From Mycolicibacterium palauense (GTDB lineage: Bacteria > Actinomycetota > Actinomycetes > Mycobacteriales > Mycobacteriaceae), in the NCBI RefSeq assembly GCF_002592005.1, contig NZ_NVQF01000056.1:1-40708 (forward strand): DNA of 40,708 bases, read 5' to 3'. A program made the position numbers and the translations under genes. Every line of letters starts with the position of its first letter. The stretch's first letter is position 1. Positions 35,581 through 40,708 of the stretch are shown here, piece after piece. Below the pieces are notes generated by a model. It was given only the letters and a program-made list of their open reading frames with translations. It was not told the DNA's origin and searched no databases.

Positions 35581-37703
35581 GCGGCGCCGATTCGGTCGGC
35601 GCTACGCCGGCTGCGCACCGACGGCGCCGCGGCGAAGGCCAGCCGGACCAGGAGCACGATGCTCTCGCCGTCGGCCACCCCGAGCAGCCGGTCGAAGTCG
35701 GCGTGCAGCCGGTACAGCTCGTCGGCGTAGCGCGGCGACATCCCGCGCAGCTCCTCCCGGGTGCGGGCATGGACGAACATCGGGGAGATCGGTTGTACCG
35801 CCAGCCCGTGCTCGCCCGCGGCGATCCACACCGACTCCAGCGCCGCCCCACCCCGGGCGTAGTCGGCCAGCGTGTCGCCGGCCACGATGACCGCCGCCAG
35901 CGCCGAGGACGCGGTGATCCGGCCGCGGGAGTCCTCGCCCAGTGCCGCGCCGCCGCCCCAGCGCGCGAGATGGGCCATCACGTCGGCGCGCCGCAGGATC
36001 TCCAGGGCGGCCAGGTCGCCGGCGTCGAGCTCCAGGGACCGGACATCGAGCCCGGTGTCCGGGTCGGGGTCGCCCGGAAAGCGCAGTTCGGCGATCATCT
36101 CCGCGTGCAGGCCCGGGCTCAGGTAACGGATCCGGTCGGCCCCGGCCACGATCGCGGCCGCCGCCTGGATCTCCTGGGCCGACGACAGCAGCCGCAGCCG
36201 GGCGTGCTCGGCCTCGGCGGCGGCCCGCAGCGCGGACGCCGTGGCCGCGGACAGTTCCCGCCCGGGCTGCCCGAGGTGCCGGTTGGTCTCGCGGTGCAGC
36301 ATCGCCGCGTATCTGGCCGCCAGCGCGGGGTCGCGACCGTCGGCCAGGTGCAGCGTCGCCGACAACGGCGCGCCCCCGCCTTCGGTGTACTCGACGGGCC
36401 CCAGCACACCATGGGCGGCCGCGGCGACCCGCGCGTTGAACATCGCGGCACCGACGGACAGCGCGGCGCCGCGGTGCCCGACGTCCATCGACGAGGAGTA
36501 CCGCGGGTCCACCGTGACGGTCACGCTGTCCGACCCTGCGGTGATCCGCCACGGCTGGGCGTTGCCGCCCGAGGGCGCGCGCAGCGCCGCCGCGGCGATG
36601 GTGTGCACGGTGTCCCGTGCGCCGGTCTGCGCCTGGCCCTGCGCGCCGGGTTCGGGGGGCGGCGCCACCGGGGCCGGCGGTTGCGCCCGCACCGGGTCGG
36701 TGAGCCGGTCCAGTGCGCCCGCGACGTCGATGCGGGCCCGGCCCGACTCCAGATCTTCGCCGAGGCCGATCCGCCGGACCGCCTCGGCGACCGCGGTGGC
36801 GCCGAGCCCGACCTCACCGGCCAGCTGCGGCCAGGTGGTCAGCGTGACACCCACCTCGACCATGGAGGCCGCCGCCCGTGCCGACGCCTGCGGCACGTCC
36901 AGATGGCCCAGCATGTGGGGGATCTTCTCGCGCGCGGACATGCCCGCCAGCAGTGCCGCGTCGACCTCGCCGAGCAGCCCGTGCAGGATCGGCCGGTCCG
37001 GTTCCCGGTCGAAGCGCTCCACGTCGATGAGCCCGCGGTCGCTGGTGGCCATCACCACCGGCAGCCGCCGGCGCCGGGCCGCCTCACGCACGATCGCCTT
37101 CATGTCCAGCGAGTCGCACTCCTCGACCACGACATCGAGCCCGTCGAGGAAGGCGTCGAGGTTGTCCGGGCGCACCCCGTCGGGCAGCACCCGCACCGGC
37201 AGGTAGGGATCGATCTCGGCGATGCGGCGCGCGGCGACCACCGCCTTGTTCTCACCAAGATCCAGCAGGCCGGCCGGGACGCGGTTGAGGTTGGACAACT
37301 CCAGGGTGTCGAAGTCGGCCAGCACCAGCTCGCCGCACAGTCCCTCGGTCGCCAGGGTGTGGGCGATGACGTGGCCGACGCTGAGCCCGGCCACCCCCAC
37401 CCGGACACCGCGCAGCCGGTCCTGCTCCGCGGCGGTGATCAGGTTGCGGTTGCGGTCCAGCCGCAGCACGGCGAACGCCCGCGGTCCCAGAATGCCCACC
37501 GCGGTGCGCCGCCACGGAAAGCAGGCCCACCGGGTGGGCTCACCGAGCAGCTCGGGACCCGGCGCGGGACGCAGCCCACGAAGGGCCTCGAGCTGCTCGG
37601 CGCGGTGGTCGAGCAGCTCGATGCCCGGGTCGGCGCGCAGATCGGTCAGCGTGGCGCGGTCGGTGTCGTCGCGTTCGTCGAGGATGACGGCACTGTGCGG
37701 CAT
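35577..37703 (-). CDS. Rv1355c-family ThiF/E1-like plus nitroreductase fusion
   Basis: The 708-aa protein has a leader region (about residues 1-95), an E1/ThiF-type adenylation domain (about 95-300) with GVAGLSVGH (104-112), ADFDTLELSNLNR (129-141), ENKA (151-154) and EECDSL (195-200), then a Pro-rich linker (about 340-362) and an FMN nitroreductase-like domain (about 365-690) with APSGGNAQPW near 376-385. It matches Rv1355c (annotated MoeY) in M. tuberculosis in domain order and length. E1-like domains adenylate a C-terminal carboxylate; nitroreductase-like domains oxidise or reduce using flavin, and in some natural-product pathways they form azoline-type rings. I chose the ATG at 37703, five bases after the P450 stop, rather than the longer frame running inside the P450. 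Confidence 0.88.
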   Translation of the reverse strand: MPHSAVILDERDDTDRATLTDLRADPGIELLDHRAEQLEALRGLRPAPGPELLGEPTRWACFPWRRTAVGILGPRAFAVLRLDRNRNLITAAEQDRLRGVRVGVAGLSVGHVIAHTLATEGLCGELVLADFDTLELSNLNRVPAGLLDLGENKAVVAARRIAEIDPYLPVRVLPDGVRPDNLDAFLDGLDVVVEECDSLDMKAIVREAARRRRLPVVMATSDRGLIDVERFDREPDRPILHGLLGEVDAALLAGMSAREKIPHMLGHLDVPQASARAAASMVEVGVTLTTWPQLAGEVGLGATAVAEAVRRIGLGEDLESGRARIDVAGALDRLTDPVRAQPPAPVAPPPEPGAQGQAQTGARDTVHTIAAAALRAPSGGNAQPWRITAGSDSVTVTVDPRYSSSMDVGHRGAALSVGAAMFNARVAAAAHGVLGPVEYTEGGGAPLSATLHLADGRDPALAARYAAMLHRETNRHLGQPGRELSAATASALRAAAEAEHARLRLLSSAQEIQAAAAIVAGADRIRYLSPGLHAEMIAELRFPGDPDPDTGLDVRSLELDAGDLAALEILRRADVMAHLARWGGGAALGEDSRGRITASSALAAVIVAGDTLADYARGGAALESVWIAAGEHGLAVQPISPMFVHARTREELRGMSPRYADELYRLHADFDRLLGVADGESIVLLVRLAFAAAPSVRSRRSADRIGAA

Positions 37704-37708
37704 GGGAC

Positions 37709-39163
37709 TCAGCTCGCCAACTCCAATCCGGTGCTCTCTCGGGCGGCCACGGTGGCCGGGACGGGTCCGTCGGCCACCATTGTGAAATGTACGGTCAGCG
37801 GAAAGCTGTCTTCCCGCGACTCGACCGTAATCCGGCGCACGAAGGTCGCCAGCGCGAGCGTCGCCTCCATCATTGCGAAGTGGTCGCCGATGCACGACCG
37901 GGGGCCGCCCCCGAAGGGTAGGTACTGATACCGGTCGCGCCCACCCGACCGGTGCGGGGCGAACCGGTCGGGATCGAAGGTCATCGGGTCGTCCCACAGT
38001 GCGGGATCCTGCTGGACGGCCTTGCGGCCGAAGGCCAGCATGGTGCCGGCCTCGACACGGTACCCGCCGACAACCAGATCCGTGGTGGCCATTCTGGTCC
38101 CGGTGGGCGCCGGCGGGCACAACCGCAGCGCCTCCTTGACCACCTGGTGGGTGTACTCCAGCCGGGGCAGGTCCGCCGTGGTCAACGGGCGGTCACCGAG
38201 CCCGTTCACCTCGGCGGCCACCCGCGCCTGATGTGCCGGGTGACGGCCCAGTTCCCACAGTGCGTAGGTCAGCGTGGTCGCGACCGTGTCGTGACCGGCG
38301 AACATGAAGATGATCAGCTCGTTGCAGATCTCGCGATCCGACAACGGTTCGCCGGTGACCGGGTCGCTGGCGGCGATCAGCGCCTGCACCAGCGGCGCGT
38401 CGCGGTCGGGGTCCTCGCGGCAGGCCCGCAGGATCTCGGCCGCGAGCCGGTGCAGCTCGGCGCTGGCGGCCCGGGCCCGCCGGCGAGCCGGGGTGGGCAG
38501 CCACCGCGGCGCCCGCACCGGCCGCAGCGCGCGCCGCATCGCGTAGTTCAGCGCCACGCTCAGCGGATCGGCCACCACTGCGGCCCGGGCTCCCAGGTCC
38601 TCGCCGGGGCCGTCGTCGAGGTCGAGCCCGAGCACGGAGCGGCCGAGCGCCTGCAGGGTGATCGCCCGGCACGCCGCGTCCAGGTCGATCTCGACGGAAC
38701 CGGTGCCCGTCGCCCACCTGCGGCACACCGTCTCGGTGGCCTCGGTGATGTGCCCGGCGAAACGGCCCACGCGGGACCGGGTGAACACCGGTGCGATGGT
38801 GCGCCGCCGGGGCTGCCAGTCGCGGTGTCGCAGATTCACCAGGTTGGTGCCGAGGATCGCGCGCAGCTCGTCGAAGACGGGGGAGGTCTTGTCGACGGTG
38901 CCGTCCTTGATGGACAGGATGTCACCGATCGCCTGCGGGGAGGTCGCCAGCACGATCGGCGGCATCAGGCGCCGCGGACCCAGGACGATGCGGGTCACCG
39001 GGCCGCCGGCGTCGCGCAGCTTCTCGGTGCCCGTGTGGAAGTGCTTGACCGCCGCCAGGCGCTGCCGGTAGGGCATCGGATTCTTCGGGGCCAGCGGCAG
39101 CGCCGCGGGTTCCGGAGGTGCCTGCACGGTGCGCGCCGGGCCGGTCGTCGGGAGCGTCGTCAT
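37709..39163 (-). CDS. Cytochrome P450
   Basis: This 484-aa bacterial P450 has the oxygen-binding I-helix AGHDTVATTLTYAL, the E-x-x-R motif KEALRLCPPAP, the meander region FDPDRFAPHRS and the haem loop PFGGGPRSCIGDHFA with the axial Cys. An N-terminal leader (about 1-25) is Pro-rich with no membrane anchor. The chain resembles CYP102-like fatty-acid-type or class IV sequences; substrate preference cannot be read. Its ATG overlaps the acyltransferase stop (ATGA) and its own stop lies five bases before the Rv1355c-like start. It is likely to hydroxylate or desaturate an acyl product of the neighbouring enzymes. Confidence 0.92.
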   Translation of the reverse strand: MTTLPTTGPARTVQAPPEPAALPLAPKNPMPYRQRLAAVKHFHTGTEKLRDAGGPVTRIVLGPRRLMPPIVLATSPQAIGDILSIKDGTVDKTSPVFDELRAILGTNLVNLRHRDWQPRRRTIAPVFTRSRVGRFAGHITEATETVCRRWATGTGSVEIDLDAACRAITLQALGRSVLGLDLDDGPGEDLGARAAVVADPLSVALNYAMRRALRPVRAPRWLPTPARRRARAASAELHRLAAEILRACREDPDRDAPLVQALIAASDPVTGEPLSDREICNELIIFMFAGHDTVATTLTYALWELGRHPAHQARVAAEVNGLGDRPLTTADLPRLEYTHQVVKEALRLCPPAPTGTRMATTDLVVGGYRVEAGTMLAFGRKAVQQDPALWDDPMTFDPDRFAPHRSGGRDRYQYLPFGGGPRSCIGDHFAMMEATLALATFVRRITVESREDSFPLTVHFTMVADGPVPATVAARESTGLELAS

Positions 39164-39918
39164 GCCAGCACCTCTTCCACCGTGGTCCAGCCCGCCGCCG
39201 CGGTGCCGGCATGGGCGCGGGTGCGCAGCAGCATGGACTCCTGCAGGATCTTGGTCACCTGCTCGGCCTCGGCGTGCTGGATGAACGTGCGCCGGTCCCA
39301 CCACATCATCCGGGTCTCGTAGCGCTCGTCGGGATACGGTGTCGCCGGGATGTGCTCGGCCACAACACCGCCCGAGGACCGCCACCGGTCGAGCACGTAC
39401 GCGCCCGCGGTGGCCATGCAGAACTGGATGTCCATCAGCGCCATCGCGTGGAATCCGGAGCGGGCGATCACCTTGGTCAGGGAGCGGCTGCGCTCCCGCC
39501 GGTCGGTGACCCAGGCCGATTTCATCTCCAGAATGCCGAAGGGAACACGGTCGGTGATCATCTTGCGCACCTCGCGCAGGCCGGGCCGGCCGGCCCACTC
39601 CACGACGGCGTGGGAATCGTCGGGGCCGCGCAGGGGCCCCTTGGCGCGGACCCCGGCCAGGATGGTGCCGCCCGAATCCAGGGCGGCAAAGAACAGGGCG
39701 GTGTCCTCGGCGCGCCAGACGGTCTCGACGTCCAGGGCGCACTCGACGCCGTGGCGCCGGTAGCTGCGCTGGGCGCCGTCGAGGTATTCGGCCCACAGTG
39801 CGGGCTCGTCGGACGGGCGTGCCACCACCAGGGTGCATTCGGAGTCGGAGTCCCACCAACTGATGCTGCCGTCCATATCGACTTCGGGAGAAGTGGGGTT
39901 GAGGGGTTGGGCGTACAT
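39160..39918 (-). CDS. LuxI/FeeM-like GNAT-fold acyltransferase (putative autoinducer or N-acyl amino acid synthase)
   Basis: The 252-aa protein has the profile of the GNAT subgroup that includes acyl-homoserine-lactone synthases and N-acyl amino acid synthases: WWDSDSECTLVVARPSDEPALW, AGVRAKGPLRG, FGILEMKSAWVTDRRERSRSLTKVIARSGFHAMALM (in parts) with the Glu and Arg cluster, and ATAGAYVLDRW followed by ERYETRMMWW. I chose the ATG at 39918 because GAAAGG lies eight bases upstream; the longer frame to 39981 adds an unsupported stretch. It is the first gene of a four-gene operon. Assignment to this fold is by overall pattern, so moderate confidence; the acyl donor and acceptor are unknown. Confidence 0.65.
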   Translation of the reverse strand: MYAQPLNPTSPEVDMDGSISWWDSDSECTLVVARPSDEPALWAEYLDGAQRSYRRHGVECALDVETVWRAEDTALFFAALDSGGTILAGVRAKGPLRGPDDSHAVVEWAGRPGLREVRKMITDRVPFGILEMKSAWVTDRRERSRSLTKVIARSGFHAMALMDIQFCMATAGAYVLDRWRSSGGVVAEHIPATPYPDERYETRMMWWDRRTFIQHAEAEQVTKILQESMLLRTRAHAGTAAAGWTTVEEVLA

Positions 39919-40589
39919 GACCAGACCTTTCAGTTTGTTAGCCGAGTTTGGCGAGTTGCCATGGCTGAAATGAGTTTGCACAAACGGCTACGCTGTAAAA
40001 CGGTTGCAGTTAATTATCTCCCCCCTTGTCCCAATTCCTCTCGGTTCGCGGTATTGGGGTCCGTTGGCATCGGTCATTGCTGTTCACCGGACTATCCCCG
40101 GCTATTGCCTCGCGAGCCGTCGTCGCCCCGGTGCAGTTCGAGTGAATCTCCAGCCGGATGTGAGGCGCATTTGTCAGCCTCTGCACGTTATTTGCGGACG
40201 TGTGGCGCTACCGGGCGGTAACCCTGACCAGCGACGTAGCTGGCGCGGCCCGGGCCCCCCGGCGTGATCGCGTTCGCGCCGCGCCGCGGTCGCCGCCGTG
40301 GTGGACAACGCTCGCGACTCTGCGACTGGGCGTGCCGGAAGGGATCGCCGGCATATGCGCCAATTTGCTCTTCCGGGGTGCCGCATCGCCATTTCTCGGC
40401 GGGCGACTGCAAAACGTGCGCCACGTTCCATTCGGGCTTCCGCAAATTGAGAATAGCGCCGCGGGGCGGCGGTCGGGAGATTGCTCGGCGCGGGCGGGGC
40501 GGTGGCGCCTCGGTACAGTGCCTGAAGTCGGCGGGCGCGGGCCACGGCAACGGTGGCAACGGCCCAATTCAAGCCAGGAGGAATTCACG
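39919..40589. other. Long divergent intergenic region (671 bases)
   Basis: No coding frame here has family similarity or good codon use. The left part (about 39919-40020) is AT-rich for this genome and holds direct repeats: AAACGG at 39981-40005 in two copies and GAGTTT/GAGTTG around 39944-39957. The middle and right parts are less GC-rich than neighbouring genes, with CAATTTGC near 40360 and GCAAATTG near 40442 as an inverted pair. It must carry the promoter of the acyltransferase operon and that of the lipoprotein. I see no clear promoter pair, tRNA or known riboswitch. Confidence 0.5.
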
Positions 40590-40708
40590 GTGAAGCGGTG
40601 GCGGGTGGGCGGGTGCCGCCGGCTCGCCGCGGCGCTGGCCGCCGCGGCCCTGGCGGTCAGCGGGTGCTCGGACTCCGGGGGCCCCGCCACCGTGTACGGC
40701 GCCGGCAC
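40590..40708 (+). CDS. Lipoprotein, 5 prime end only
   Basis: A GTG at 40590 is preceded by AGGAGG at 40576-40581 with ideal spacing. The 39 codons before the window edge encode a basic n-region (VKRWRVGGCRR), an Ala/Leu-rich hydrophobic core and the lipobox AVSGC at about residues 22-26, followed by SDSGGPATVYGAG. An exported lipoprotein is therefore clear, but the family cannot be told from so short a piece. Confidence 0.75.
   Translation, partial: MKRWRVGGCRRLAAALAAAALAVSGCSDSGGPATVYGAG

Noticed and set aside
37703..38120. N-terminal extension of the Rv1355c-like protein into the P450 gene
   Set aside because: The extension is Arg/Gly-rich shadow sequence. The ATG at 37703 fits the operon junction and the expected family length.
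37709..39859. Long frame of 716 codons covering the P450 and part of the acyltransferase gene
   Set aside because: Only the part after the ATG at 39163 matches a P450. The upstream 230 codons are Arg/Pro-rich shadow of the acyltransferase gene.
40264..40593. Possible small gene of about 109 codons in the right-hand gap
   Set aside because: The product is Arg/Gly-rich with no domain, no convincing ribosome binding site, and it runs into the lipoprotein start. It has the look of a chance frame.

Overview
The window is high-GC chromosomal DNA from a mycobacterium, most likely a fast-growing Mycolicibacterium-type species. The evidence is the frequent GTG starts, an MmpS/MmpL pair, an LdtMt2-like L,D-transpeptidase, a GAP/Sap-type membrane protein, a type II flavohaemoglobin, and gene order recalling three M. 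tuberculosis blocks from memory: dnaK-grpE-dnaJ1-hspR (Rv0350-Rv0353), pyrE/Rv0383c/clpB/Rv0385, and Rv1353c-Rv1355c. No rRNA, tRNA, CRISPR array, insertion sequence or prophage was seen. The species call is an inference from gene families, not a database match.

Layout. (1) 1-4357, minus strand: a large WXG-type protein (about 750 aa) directly followed by two tandem copies (832-bp period) of a lipoprotein gene, the second running off the left edge, plus a separate small lipoprotein. (2) 4524-10203: DUF3159 membrane protein, a DsbA-fold protein, a CNNM/CorC-type CBS transporter, a membrane protein with a His-rich tail, an LdtB-like L,D-transpeptidase and an overlapping beta-propeller lipoprotein. 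(3) 10352-14803: a tightly coupled tetR-mmpS-mmpL-small membrane protein operon. (4) 14841-19164: the dnaK-grpE-dnaJ1-hspR heat-shock operon with a SigH-type promoter and two HAIR (HspR) operators. (5) 19171-25631: galactose mutarotase and flavohaemoglobin (one transcript), a divergent TetR with a palindromic candidate operator, a GAP-family protein, guanine deaminase, an ABM-domain/transmembrane protein and a small hypothetical. (6) 25757-31109: clpB, whose SigH-type promoter is interleaved with a HAIR operator, a strong terminator, an Rv0383c-like protein, an SDR, pyrE and a PAS protein. (7) 31130-40708: two consecutive TetR regulators of the autoregulator-receptor (ScbR-like) sort, a degenerate nucleotide-binding protein, then a compact minus-strand operon: LuxI/FeeM-like acyltransferase, cytochrome P450, ThiF-nitroreductase (Rv1355c family), and GAF-GGDEF-EAL protein. 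A new lipoprotein gene starts at the right edge.

How it works together. Blocks 4 and 6 form one regulon: HspR made from the dnaK operon can repress both dnaK and clpB, while the same control regions carry GGAACA-N16-CGTT promoters for an ECF sigma factor of the SigH type. Block 7 is the best candidate for an undescribed system. A four-gene operon looks able to make and tailor a small acylated molecule and is translationally fused to c-di-GMP turnover; it lies close to two receptor-type TetR regulators. I infer a small-molecule signalling module; the product and the ligand are unknown.
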